A stretch of 64,000 nt of DNA from Silene latifolia (taxonomy: Eukaryota; Streptophyta; Magnoliopsida; Caryophyllales; Caryophyllaceae), in assembly GCF_048544455.1 (NCBI RefSeq), contig NC_133538.1, forward strand, positions 453,605,311 through 453,669,310. Reading direction: 5' to 3'. How positions within the stretch are numbered: the stretch's first letter is position 1; the number at the start of each line of letters is the position of its first letter. The notes below the pieces were generated by a model. The model had not been told where the DNA came from. It made no database searches and saw nothing but the letters and a program-made list of their open reading frames with translations. Of the stretch, positions 1-11,286 are shown piece by piece. The position numbers and the translations under genes are program-made.

Positions 1-1752
1 TGATAATAATGAATGGTTTCATTCACATGACTGAAGAATCATGATTATACATGAAGTGAAGTGGGAGCTAGAATCATTTTCTCCATGTCTTATATCTTGA
101 TCACATATTACTTATTGAGAATAATATACCAATGCTCTCTTCTGGCAAGAGTGATCAGGAGACCTTGAAATGGGATGCAAATATTCTAGATTTTAAATCT
201 ATGTGAGAGAATATTGGCATAGAGTTGAGAGTTTTATGACGATAAGATCTTTCATACCTGCTATACATCAATAATAGGCTATTCATGTTGATAGAAGTGG
301 AAATACTATGATGGAGTCATAGTCTTTCACTTAACCTATTAAGTTGTTGATCACATGAAATCGATTGCTAATATTTCCGCCATTAGAACGATCATGTATG
401 CCAACAGACGCACATGCCATGATGTGATATATTCTAAGAACATGAAAAGTCAATAAGAAGATAATTCTCATGATCTGGCTTGTGAAAGCCTTAAAGAACA
501 TCCTTGAGATTCTTGAGAAGAATTAAGGTTCGTTCATATGTTTGGATGATAAACTAAGTTATGTTTTGAAGGGTTCCTCAAACTTTAGTTTCCAAACCAA
601 AAGGATTTATTGAAATTATAGGATGTCTTATTGACTAAGGAGTAAGAGACTAGAAAAGTGTTTTAGTTTTGCACATTGCAAATTCTACAAACGGACTCAA
701 AGTAAATTGTGATAAAATCATCAATGTAGGGATTATGGGTGAATCCCTCTACAAATGATTTTGTCACAAGTTATGCGTTAACAGTGGGAGCATCTTCAAG
801 TTAAAGGGCCCAAGTCTAGTAAGAAGTCTACACATATACTTAGATAAATTCATGTCATTGGAGATAACATTGAATGGAAGAAAATAGAAATTGAAAAGTT
901 AGAATATATGGATATATAGTATATTCACTTTCCAAGGTTTTATTGCATCTAAACTAGTGTTAATAATACACTAAAGATTATAAAATTTGAAGTAGTAATA
1001 GTGTATTGACTATTCATATGTGATAATCGCATTTATCGTTTGAGTTTCATTATACTCACCCGCTACCTTGTCGTATCTAAATAGGTTGTAGAGACAAATT
1101 GAACCCCATTAAAGTGAACTGGATTGACATGATATTCGCCCCTAGCCACTTACATGAGGTGACGTCTCGAAGTCACTAGAGTGTGATACGATTGATGACA
1201 AGTTCAAGTGTCATAGAGCCATATGAGATGACTAATCGATCACATAGGCAGACTGTATGGGACACTCTGTCGGGCAGTGACCGCTTATAGAGTTCTGGTA
1301 ATTCATAAAGCATGGTCGTGGCAAGAGCTACTATAGTATTCTTATGAGTCAATTCTTTTGACTAGAGACTATTCGCCCGAGCTGGCACAACTTTTGATTT
1401 GCTTTAATTTATACTCTACGATTTTGTAAATGAGGTCAAACTGGGTATATTTTGGGTTATGATGGATTGTGGCTGAACGAAGGGAATGGGGCGATATGAA
1501 TTGTCCATCCCTTGCCAGGGTTGTTTGAAATCTCAAGGCCACTCGAGGAGTAGTTAACTGGAAATGCGTGGCCACGCTCGGAAGGTATCTTTGATAGATA
1601 ATTCTAGTCAGACAGTTACTCTCCAGATCGAGGAAACCACTCAAGATATGATCAAATATAAGTATGACCTACAAGACACCTTGCATTGAGTGGCAGATTG
1701 TAATAGGACAAGAGAATTGGTGACGCACACTTGTCTCGGACAAATGGGAGAT
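1..1752 (+). pseudogene. Ty1/copia pol 3' end (RT-RNase H remnant) and 3' untranslated region
   Basis: This is the decayed 3' part of a copia polyprotein, read in several frames. The reverse transcriptase active-site segment at 93-104 reads YLDH where copia elements have YVDD, so a catalytic aspartate is lost. A following stretch near 380-425 matches the copia segment that usually reads like SIMYAM-TRPDV, here with substitutions. Stops and frameshifts are frequent. The block continues through a non-coding tail to a purine-rich tract at 1741-1752 directly before the LTR. It is closely similar to 6487-8247, which keeps YVDD. The element's 5' part lies outside the window. Confidence 0.8.
1741..1752 (+). 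other. Polypurine tract of copia element
   Basis: CAAATGGGAGAT lies directly before the TGTTGG start of the LTR. This is the usual position and sequence style of the plus-strand primer in plant copia elements. Confidence 0.75.
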
Positions 1753-3060
1753 TGTTGGAATATGTGTCCTCAACAATAGTGCGATCACATGATTTAATGT
1801 CATAACTAAATCTCATATTAAGAATACGTGAGGGATCATTTATTATATAATCAAATGATCGTCATTAATCGGTAATGATTGGCTCACTAGAGTTTGACAT
1901 TACTGTCGTGTGACGGTGGTGGTCAGTTGATCCCTTAAGGTCACACCTAAAGGACAATTCCCTTAATGGATAAATTGATTAATTGTATGACGATACAAGG
2001 TAATCAATTCCTTTAAAGTGAACAATTTACTTGTGAGAGAGAATATTAATATCTTATTGTAATGGGATTAAATAAGATTTATTTTAGTAATAAAAATGCT
2101 TTATTACTAAAATTACTTATTGTTTGAGAAACAATAGAGATAAGAATGAATGGTTAATTATAATTACAAGATGTTGTGAATTATAATTATATGACCCATT
2201 TAGTTTATATGATCAAGTATCACTAGTCAATTTATTTTATGTAATTTAATTAATTTGTAAAATGATATTTATGTGATAAATATGCATTAAATTAATTAAT
2301 AACATGTAAAATACTACATGTGACATATTGTGTGACAAATGACAAATTGACAAAATAAAATGGTAGTCCATTTTAAGAGCATGGATCGAATGGAGGGAGT
2401 TATAATGGTGTGAGATTGATTTATTTTATGATAAATAATCATAGGCTTTGCTTTTATAGCCTTACACCTATCTTACAATGTCTTACACACCTAAACATTG
2501 TGAAGACAAAAAGAGAAAAAGGGAAGATGCACTTTTGGCTCCTACCCACCCGGCCTCACCTCTATATATGAGGACTTTTGTCCTCATTTTTCATACACCT
2601 AATTCATTTTACATCTACATGCAAGAGTTTGCTTATCTTTCTCTCTAGTTTTCTCAAACAAGTTTTTGAGATTCACAAGCATTTGTTCATCCATTCTAAT
2701 ATCACAATAACATTACTAGTGTAGTAATAGTAATAATATTAGAATTATTTTAAGGGTACTAGTATGATAATCTAGTTAATTAGTATACTAGTTTAAGGGT
2801 AAGTCTTGGGTGCAATCTAAGGAGGATTTATATACTTGGGATCTTGGAGAATCATCCATCACAATTAAGCTCAAGAACAAGTGAAGGAAGGTGACCTTAC
2901 TTGTGCCCTATATTTCGAACCATATAGCAATGTAAGGGACATTGTTTTCTTTATAAATCTATCATTTTGTTATGCATGCACTAGATCTAAAGAACTAATA
3001 ATTAAGAAGTTAATTAGTTCACTATTAGAGGAGTCTAATAAGAGGTAAATAAACCTAACA
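1753..3060 (+). repeat. Copia LTR (1308 bp), plus strand
   Basis: The LTR begins TGTTGGAATATGTGTCCTC and ends AACCTAACA. It is bounded by a polypurine tract on the left and a tRNA-iMet-type primer site on the right. A TATA-like run (TATATAT, 2573-2579) lies in its second half. It is the 3' LTR of the remnant at 1-1752 and at the same time stands where the 5' LTR of 3061-8247 should be. It shares its first part and its last ~70 bp with the LTR at 8248-9264, but the middles have diverged strongly. Confidence 0.85.
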
Positions 3061-3062
3061 AG

Positions 3063-3074
3063 TGGTATCAGAGC
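3063..3074 (+). other. Primer binding site, tRNA-iMet type
   Basis: TGGTATCAGAGC follows the LTR end after two bases. It is the standard initiator-methionine tRNA primer complement of plant copia elements. Confidence 0.85.
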
Positions 3075-4352
3075 TAAGAATAGACCTAAGATTTATTATA
3101 TGGTTAATTTGCAATAATATACCTATTATTATTAGTAAAAATTAAGATATTAGTAATATTTAAGAAGAAGCATAATATAATAGACCACAAATTGAATAGG
3201 TATATAACAACAAAATAGAGATAAGACAACAAAATAAATTATTTGTAACTATCAAGTGGTCTAATATTATCGTAAATTTCCTATTATTAACAATGGTTTA
3301 TCGCATGATGATTATTAACAATGAGTTAATCGGCACCATTGTTAACTTTATTTGCTTGGTATTATTATAAAATATTAAGAAGTTAATTAGTTCATTATTT
3401 GATAATAGGTATATGCACTTGTTAATATTATTTTTTAATAAGAGGAGTTATCTCTACTTAATAATATTTAATAGTGATTTGATGAGGGTAGACTCCTTTT
3501 TATTAGTTTTTACATTTTACAAATGTATAATAGGAATAGCTTTGTATTTTTATTATTATTTGTAATTATGGGGTATCTTCAAAGACGGTGCCATTCGGAA
3601 AGGTGATCCGACGAAGACGGTGTCTTGGGAGGCGTGCCACTTGAAGATTCAAGGGACCAAAGGAGTTGGTTTCCGAATATGTAATAGATTTTTAGATTTT
3701 CTATTTTAGGAAGGCCATACTAGGAATTTACTTTATTTATTGCTTTGCATTTCTTTTAATGTGTTGAATGCATTGCCAAATCGCGATAACAACACATGCA
3801 TTTCATATCGAGTCATCGACCGTGTCAATTATAATTATCGTAGTTCACTGCTTTAGTTCACTTAAAACGTGATAGATAATAAATTGACAAGTCCTCTCAC
3901 ATAAAATAATTGAGAATTAGCCTTGACAAATAGTAGAAACCATGAATCCCAATTTCATAAGAGAGTTGAGCCGGCTTTACCATAATACAAACCTTGTTAC
4001 GTTGGGTAAGTGGGTAATAAAATGTTATTACATTGAAATTTGGATTGAGCTAAACTGAAGTATTCGTGACCGTAGTCGCATGTGTTCCGGGCTAAAGATG
4101 AAAATTAGAGTAATTTTTATCGACCGAGAGTTCTAGATGTATAATCGATTAAGGGGTTAATGCACCGAGTTATATTAATAAGGGATGACTCTGCTTACCG
4201 TACCCGTATTAATATGAATTTGGATCTCGGAATCGTTAATAATAGTTGCGTGGAGGTCACTATATAAATGCATTGCTTGTTTACAAGTATTAATTAAAAC
4301 GATAGATGTTAATTATTTCCTTCATTTCCGTTTTTGTAGTTAATTATACGCA
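3075..4352 (+). other. Copia leader, non-coding
   Basis: About 1.3 kb of AT-rich DNA separates the primer site from the gag start. I see no coding region, palindrome cluster or RNA gene in it. Confidence 0.5.
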
Positions 4353-4902
4353 ATGAACTCATCTAATACTCCTACACCAATCACCATCAATTCATAGCTC
4401 TAACCATACGATGAAAAATGCTCCGAGTATGACAATGATACGATTAGAGAATTACGCGTTGGTATTTGTGAGGGTGCAAATTTTTACTTATTTACCACCT
4501 CCACACCACCCACTCCAATATTAATGCCCACCCACTTTGGTAAGAAAATCTTGTGAAGAAAATCTCACTAAACCAAAGGCATCTTTGTTTGAAGAAACAA
4601 GGAGTAATATTAAATTCAGTGGGAGTTCTAGCAAGAGTGTCCTTCCAAATGAAAGAAGTATTGGTATTATTAAAGGGAAGGCAAAGATGGGTGAGAAACC
4701 CAACCCTGATAACAAATTGGAAATGGATAGTGGGACTACCAAAACCAAGACCAAGAAGGGTGCCCAATCCTATGAGGAATGTCATTATTGTAATGTCATG
4801 GACCATTGGAAATGCAATTGCCCCAAATATTTGGAAGATATCAAATTTGGACTTATTACTCCAAGTGGGACTTGGAAATGTGGAAAAGTTAAACAAGAGT
4901 GA
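4353..4902 (+). pseudogene. Copia gag with CCHC zinc knuckle, broken
   Basis: Gag would coat and package the element RNA. The likely start is the ATG at 4353 (reading MNSSNTPTPITINS and then a stop). The C-terminal part is open from about 4537. It contains a nucleocapsid zinc knuckle of pattern C-X2-C-X4-H-X4-C (CHYCNVMDHWKCNC) near 4780-4825, followed by PKYLED, a typical copia continuation. The central gag domain is mostly deleted, since only about 180 residues separate the start from the knuckle end. Stops break the frame, so this copy cannot make gag. Confidence 0.75.
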
Positions 4903-6486
4903 TGTAAATCTCCGACAAGGAAATGGAGCTAGGGTAGTCGCCACTTCGAGAGGGACTTATGTACTTATTTTTGCTAATAGCTTTTAGTTATAATCTACAT
5001 AATGGTGATTATGTATCCATTTTATCTAAAACATTATTTTCATTTCTATGTGAGATATGAAAGGATTTATTTTGTTGAAAATAGAAATGGCTGTGAGCCA
5101 TGTCTTTTATCTTTATGATATACAAGTTTTAGACACTTCCAACTCAAGCAAAGATATCTTCATAATACAATCCAAAAGACTCAAAACTAGTAATACAAAT
5201 GATTTGTACATTTGATTTTTGAATTAGGTTACGTAATTGAGAAACGCATTAAAGGCTAGTGTCGACTAGATTTAGTGAACCATTTGATTTCAATCATATG
5301 GAATATGCGAATCTTGTCTCCTTTGCAATAAGATTTGTACTCCATTTAGTGGTAAAGGGACACAAGCAAGTGATTTGTTGGGACTAATATATGCCGATGT
5401 ATGTGTTCTAAATATGTATCATCGCAAAAGGAATTTATGACTACTTCGTCACTTTTAACAATGATTTAAGTAGATATAGGTATATTAACTTAATCAAATA
5501 TAAAGTGAAGCATTTGAGAAATTTGAGAAATTTCTAAATGGTGTAGAGAACCAATTAAAGAAAAGACTAAAGCATTACGATCCGATCGTAGTAGCAAATA
5601 TCTAAGTAATAAATTTGATTTATTAAAGATGGATTATGACCTAGTGTCATTACCCATAAGATCAAACTAATATGAGTTGGTTCGAGTTGTTGAACTCAAA
5701 TTTTTGGAATTTGCAATCCAAAATGGACAAGTAATTCTAAACGGATGGTCAACCAAGAGATACCTGAAATAGAGAGTCTATTTAACAAATGGCATGGATA
5801 AGACTCGCATATCACATGAATCAAGCTGCCATAATAGGGATGGCCTTTTGAAAGCTAATGCATAGTCTAGATAAACTCCTAATACTCCACCATATATATG
5901 TTTGTAACTCACAAAGCTATCTCTCAAGAAGATAGATGTATTTCTGAGATATAGAGTGGGAGTAGATTGGATCGTCACAAACATGTCTTATAGTGTTACT
6001 CTGTGAAACTAATGGGACTATAATCTATAAAGATAGAATGGCGTATAGTTCAATGGGAGTTTAGCGCACATGTCTTATTTGTTAAAATATTGCTTTGTGA
6101 AAGTAATGTTATTATGACCTTATTCCAAATCGATCTTGTTTCATACGAGCCATAGCATTACAATCCGAAAATTGTTACTCATTAGTTGATTTACTTTAAA
6201 GCGAGGGTCACTTTAAAGGTAAATAGAGCTTTAGAGTAATCAAATGCATAAGATTGACATGAAGATGTTGATCAAGATTAATTATGTTAGGAATTGCCGC
6301 ATTTCATTTTAATGAACAATGGAAAATAAAATTCGCTTTTATAAAATGGGAATTTAGAGAAGGAAGTGCTTGGAACACAAAACCTTAGATAAAGATTTAA
6401 GTGTCCTAACATCTTATGCGTAGCTTTCTTAAGTGAACCTAGGATGGTCTTAAGCAAGCATTAAAGGATTGTACTTTTCATTCATG
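4903..6486 (+). pseudogene. Copia protease-integrase-RT remnant, heavily deleted
   Basis: Fragments in copia order survive. Near 5310-5400 a frame reads like the GAG-pre-integrase segment (ESCLLCNKICTPFSGKGT, then ASDLLGLIYADVC). Near 5430-5510 an integrase-core stretch reads GIYDYFVTFNNDLSRYRYI. After that the order becomes patchy, and most of the integrase and the N-terminal RT are missing or unrecognisable. The internal region (3061-8247) is about 5.2 kb but no frame is open for long. It is an old, inactive copy. Confidence 0.7.
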
Positions 6487-8247
6487 TGATAATAGTGAAT
6501 GGTTTCATTCACATGATTGAAGAATCGTGATTATACATGAAGTTAAGTGGGAGCCAGAATCATTTCTCCATGTTTTATATGTTGATGACATATTACTTAT
6601 TGAAAATAATGTACCAATACTCTCTACTCTAAAAGAGTAATTGCAAGACTTGGAAAAGGATGCAAAGTATTCTAGATTTTGAATCTATGTGAGAGAATAT
6701 TGGCGTAAAGTTGAGAGTCTTATGAAGATAAGATCTTTCACATCTTTTGTACAACAACAAAATAGGCTATTCATGTCGATAGAAGTGGAAATACTATGAT
6801 GGAGTCATAGTCATTCACTGAACCTATTAAGTTGTTGATCACATTTAACAAATTGCTAATTTTTCCGCCATTAGAATGATCATGTATGCCAACAAACGCA
6901 CACGCCATTGTGTGACATATACTGAGAGCATAATAAGTCAATAAAAGGGATAATTCCCATGATATGACTTGTGAAAGCCTTAAAGAACATCCTTGAGATT
7001 CTTGAGAATAATTAAGGATTCGTACTTAAGTTTGGATGTTAAACTAAGTTACGTGTTGAAGGGTTGCACAAACTTTAGTTTCCAAACAGAAAAAGATTTG
7101 TTGAAATCCTAGGATATCTTATTGACCGTGGAGTATGAAACTAGAAAAGTGTCTTAGTTTCGCACATTGCAAATTCTACAAAAAGAATCCAAGTAAGTTG
7201 TGACAGAATGGTCAACGTAGGGATTAAGGGTGAATCCCTTAACAAATGACTTTATCACAAGTTATGCGATAACAATGGGAGCATCTTTCAAGTTAAAGAG
7301 CCAAAGTCTAGTAGGAAGTCTAGACAAATACTTACAGATAAATTCAAGTTATTAGAAATAACATTGAAAAGAAGGAAATAGCAATTGATAAAGTTGGAAT
7401 ATATGGATATAGGGTATATCTATTTGCCAAGCTTTTATTGCATTTTAACTAGTGTTAATAATACACTAAAGATTAAAAGATATGAAGTAGTAATAGTGTA
7501 TTGACTATTCATATGTGATAATCACATTTATCGTATGAGTTTCATTAAACTCACCCGTTACCTTGTCGTATCCGAATGGGTTGTAGAGACAAATTGAACC
7601 CCATTAAAGTGAACTGGATCGACATGGTATTCGCCCCTAGTTACTTATATGAGGTGACGTCTCGAAGTGACTAGAGTGTGATGTGATTGCTGGTAAGTTC
7701 AAGTGTCATAGAGTCATATGGGACGACTAGTCGATCACATAGGCAAACTGTATGGGACAGTCTGTCGGGCAGTGACCGCTTATAGAGTTCTGGAAATTCA
7801 TAAAGCCTGGTCGTGGCAAGAGCTACTATAGTATTCTTATGAGTCAATTCTTTTGACTAGAGACTATTCGCCCAAGTTGGCACAATTTCTGATTAGCTTT
7901 GATTTATACTCTACGACTTCGTAAATGAGGTCAAACTGGGTATATTTTGGGTTATGATGAACTGTGGCTGAACAAATGGAATAGTGCGATAGGAATTGTC
8001 CACCCCTTTTCAGGGTTGTTTGAAATCTCAAGGCCACTCGAGGAGTAGTTAACTGGAAATGCGTGGCCACGCTCGGAAGGTATCTATGGTAGATAATTCC
8101 GGTCAGACAGTTACTCTCCCGATTGAGGAAACCACTCAAGATATGATTAAGTGCAAGTACGACCTGCAAGACACCTTGTATTGAGTGGGAGATTATAATA
8201 GGATAAGAGAATTGGTGACGCACACTTGTCTCGGAAAAGTGGGAGAT
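6487..8247 (+). repeat. Direct repeat of 1-1752: copia RT-RNase H end and 3' tail
   Basis: This block is collinear with 1-1752 at an offset of about 6.49 kb, with scattered substitutions and small indels. Here the RT active site is preserved as YVDD (6578-6589), unlike the first copy. RNase H-like fragments follow to about 7450, then a non-coding tail. A purine tract (GAAAAGTGGGAGAT, 8234-8247) abuts the next LTR. Together with the LTRs at 1753 and 8248 it makes a tandem array of internal, LTR, internal, LTR. Such arrays usually arise by unequal recombination between copies. Confidence 0.8.
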
Positions 8248-9264
8248 TGTTGGAAAATGTGTCCTCAACAATAGTGCGATCACATGATTTAGTATCATAA
8301 TTAAATCTCATATAAAGAATACGCAAGGGATTATTCAATTATATAGTCAACTGATCAACATTAATCGGTAATGATTGGCGAACTAGAGTTTGACATTACT
8401 GTCGTATGACGGTGGTGGTCAGTTGATCCCTTTAGGTCAAACCTATAGGATGAGGCCCAAATAGATATTTAATTAATTGTATGCGATATAGATTGATTAA
8501 TTCCTTAATTATGGGAGTGCGATTTTACGTCTTATTATAATGTGATTAAATAAGATTTAATTTAGTAATTAAGTGTTAAATTACTAAATTAGTTGAGGTT
8601 TTATATAAGTTTTGATGTAGAGGTAATTAGTTATTTAAAGTTACAAGGAGTTGTAATTTTAACTAACTAGCAATTACAGGACCCATTATATATTGATATA
8701 ATGGTAATATACTACCCAAAAGTGGAGTGTATATTATATTATTAATTGTTATATTTAATTGTTAAATGATTACATTAATAATTAATTATGTAAGATATTG
8801 GACATATGACTTATAAGAATTTGTGAGACAAATGACAAAAGGCAAAAGTGGACCTAAAAGGCTCCATATATCCGGCCATATAGAGCAAAAGATGCTCAAG
8901 TTTTGTCTTGTTCATTTGTATTGGAATAAAGTGTGATAGTGACACTTCTATGACACATCTTACATAATCGTTTCCTAGACTCTACCTATACTAGACAAGC
9001 AAGTAAAACAAGAGGAAAAAATTCCCCCATGCTTAGGGGCAACCGGTTTTTGCTCTTTAAAGAAGAGCATTTGTTGCTCATTTTTCCTCTCTAGTTTTTT
9101 GCTTGTTTTGTGCTCACATTTCCTATCACATTATATTATAATAAAACTCTAATATACCACATGCAAAAACCTATTATGTTAACAAATAATTAACAAAATG
9201 AATAATTAACAAGTTAATTTGTTCACTATTAGAAGAGTCTAAGAATAGGTAAGTAAACCTAACA
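8248..9264 (+). repeat. Copia LTR (1017 bp), plus strand
   Basis: It starts TGTTGGAAAATGTGTCCTC and ends AACCTAACA. It shares its first part with the LTR at 1753 but is about 290 bp shorter, and its middle differs. The following bases (AGAATTATTGAAAC) are not a primer site, so this is the outer 3' LTR of the tandem. Confidence 0.8.
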
Positions 9265-9406
9265 AGAATTATTGAAACAAATCACATAGATCAGATACAT
9301 TCATATGATTTTTGTTAAACATAATATCTTATTTTATCTTATTTTATTATTATTAGCATAATAATATAACATATTATTAACCTTATAGTTAATAACATAA
9401 TAACAA

Positions 9407-9440
<34 letters not shown>

Positions 9441-9510
9441 TTAAAATAATAATATTGTTAATATGGACTATTTTTAACGATAAATGCGGACTATCTTCAA
9501 GTATAGTTAA
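9265..9510. other. AT-rich spacer between copia remnants
   Basis: Very AT-rich DNA with no coding potential, holding one ATA microsatellite. The boundary with the minus-strand copia gag fragment to its right is not sharp. Confidence 0.5.
9408..9440. repeat. (ATA)n microsatellite
   Basis: Eleven perfect ATA units within AT-rich spacer DNA. Confidence 0.9.
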
Positions 9511-10023
9511 TTACATGTGACATATTATAATTAACATATTATTATTATAACTAATACCATCCATCAACTTGAGCACATGAGGACTCACTTTTTGGCCCTC
9601 CTTAATGTTAAGATCAAAGAATGCGGAGGCCGCCTCATACTGTATGACCCTAGGAGCTCGTGAAACAATGTTCACAAGCTTCATGTAGATCTCATGAGCG
9701 GTGCTAATCTTTATAGCACTTCGTTGGAGTTCGGCCTCCATTGCAAAGATCAACACGTTTTTGATTGCGGCCGACTACTTTTGGTAAATCTCATAGGCTA
9801 ACCTAGCGGCGGCGGTGGACCTAGCATTAGGTTCGGTGGGAGATGCCTCGGTAAGGTGACGAAGCTTGTCGTCACCCTCCGCAGCCAAGCGAAGTTGCGT
9901 GTCCCAATCGGCGAAATAGGACCCATTCTTTTCTAACTTATAATGATCCATGAAGGATCGGAGCCATGACACATTGGTAAGTGTGGTGGAACTAGTGGAT
10001 GCGGACATGAATGGAGTTGCCAT
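9511..10023 (-). pseudogene. Copia gag N-terminal fragment
   Basis: Read leftwards from the ATG at 10023, the protein has the N-terminal features of plant copia gag (UBN2/retrotran_gag group): SWLRSFMDHYKLEKNGSYF, then ADWDTQLRLA. After one stop (9775) the same gag continues as SAIKISTAHEIYMKLV and EGQKVSPHVLKLM. The fragment fades out near 9511 with no zinc knuckle. It is a single gag interrupted by a stop, not two genes. The leader to its right carries a regular palindrome cluster. The rest of the element lies on the far side of the H insertion, outside the window. Confidence 0.75.
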
Positions 10024-10170
10024 TGTGGTTGATGAAAAAAATTTGACTACAAAATAGGAAATGAACCCAAAATATCAAAGAAAGATGATGAACTTTCTTA
10101 CCCGGAAGTTGAAGTTGCTGTACATGAACAATCGTCTTTTGATGAGAAATTGCTGAATCCAAGAAAAGTC

Positions 10171-10304
10171 CTCGATCGATTGATTTCAGGTGATCGATCG
10201 AGGGACATTGCTGAAAAAGTGCTCGATCGAGGAGTTAAAAGTGCTCGATCGAGCACTGCTGGAAATACTGTCCTCGATCGAGAAGATCAATGTGCACGAT
10301 CGAG
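10171..10304 (-). repeat. Palindrome cluster CTCGATCGAG in copia leader: 3 pairs, 22-bp spacing, 51-bp period
   Basis: Motif starts are at about 10171, 10193, 10222, 10244, 10273 and 10295. The partners in each pair are 22 bp apart and the pairs repeat every 51 bp. Flanking bases often extend the palindrome (GTGCTCGATCGAGCAC). The cluster lies 150-280 bp upstream of the minus-strand copia gag ATG. Another short stretch of 10024-10170 is leader, with possible but unproved splice signals. H inserted just to the right of the last motif. Confidence 0.85.
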
Positions 10305-10538
10305 CACTTGATGTGACTCATTTTAGAGCATATTTAGTCCCCGAATTAGCCTCGTTACTATGCTTTTTAGTGCATAATTGGGTCATTTACTATCTTTAGT
10401 CTTTCGTTTTGCATATTCTTTGAGGTTTTGGTCCCTTTGTGGGAAAGGAGTAAGAACCTTGAATTTTCATGGCAAAATGGAGCTAAATTGATTGAATCTA
10501 ATGACCAAGCATCAAAGTGAAGACAATACTAGAAGGCC

Positions 10539-10547
10539 TATATAAAT
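10539..10547 (+). promoter_or_regulatory. TATA box in H LTR
   Basis: TATATAAAT is an unusually good TATA box about 230 bp into the LTR. A competing site, TATTTAAGCCC, lies after the motif cluster and matches the TTTTAAAAGCCC run of the A-family LTRs. Which one is used is not known. Confidence 0.45.
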
Positions 10548-10645
10548 AATGAAGTAAATGGGTAATGCCCAGAAGATCGTTGCATCTCCAACAAGATCCT
10601 TGAGGATTGTTGGAGAAAGAAAAGAAGAGAAGCTGACTGGCTAAC

Positions 10646-10820
10646 AATCCGGGCATCGCAGAGCACGAGACGAGCGTCCTGTCCTGCTACAATCCGAGCG
10701 TCCCGTGGCCAATCCGCTTGTCCTGGTCCCTCTCAATCCGAGTGTCGCCCTCACCAATCCGCTCGGATTCCTCTCCAGTGCAGACCGTCCCTCAGCCAAG
10801 CCACTCGGGACGAGCGTACT
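10646..10820 (+). repeat. GAGCG/GCTCG motif cluster in H LTR
   Basis: Units resembling AATCCGAGCGTCC or AATCCGCTCGTCC occur at 10646, 10691, 10711, 10735 and 10756, plus GACGAGCGTCC near 10669 and GGGACGAGCGTA near 10808. Spacing is 20-24 bp where regular. GAGCG-type and GCTCG-type units alternate in part, so neighbouring units are partial inverted repeats of each other. The same motif recurs in H before ORF3. Confidence 0.8.
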
Positions 10821-11286
10821 CCATGAAGACCACCAAAACGGATATGAGCATCTCCCTCGAGAGGAGCACTTCCTCAACTTTTCTTAAGGGTCTTAATCGT
10901 TATTTAAGCCCTTAGTAACCCTAATTTATGTACCTAATCCTTAGTTTAAATACCCCATTATATTAATTAGATTATCATGTCCTTCTTATACTCTTTTTAT
11001 GTTATTCTAATCTCATCTTAATCTTGTAATCAACTCTTAATTAAGCATTAATAAAAATTTCATTTCCTTAATTTCTCTATTGTTCATCATTTATTTTGGG
11101 TAATTGAAGATTATTTGGGTATTATTGGGAGATTGACAACCTTCCATCAATCATCAAGTACTTCTATTATTCTTTGCCTATTATTTTGGAATCATCTTTA
11201 GGTATAAATTCTCTCTTAATCATTGTTTTAATTACTGTTAATCATTTCCATTAATTCATCATGTTTTGCCTTGTTAATATGATTGA

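Larger units (their letters stand above)
10309..11286 (+). repeat. H left LTR, first part
   Basis: The LTR begins TGATGTGACTC. It contains a strong TATA box (TATATAAAT, 10539-10547), the GAGCG/GCTCG motif cluster (10646-10820), and after that a second TATA-like run (TATTTAAGCCC near 10893). It is cut at 11286 by A1 and resumes at 35579. Total length is about 1.72 kb. Confidence 0.8.
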
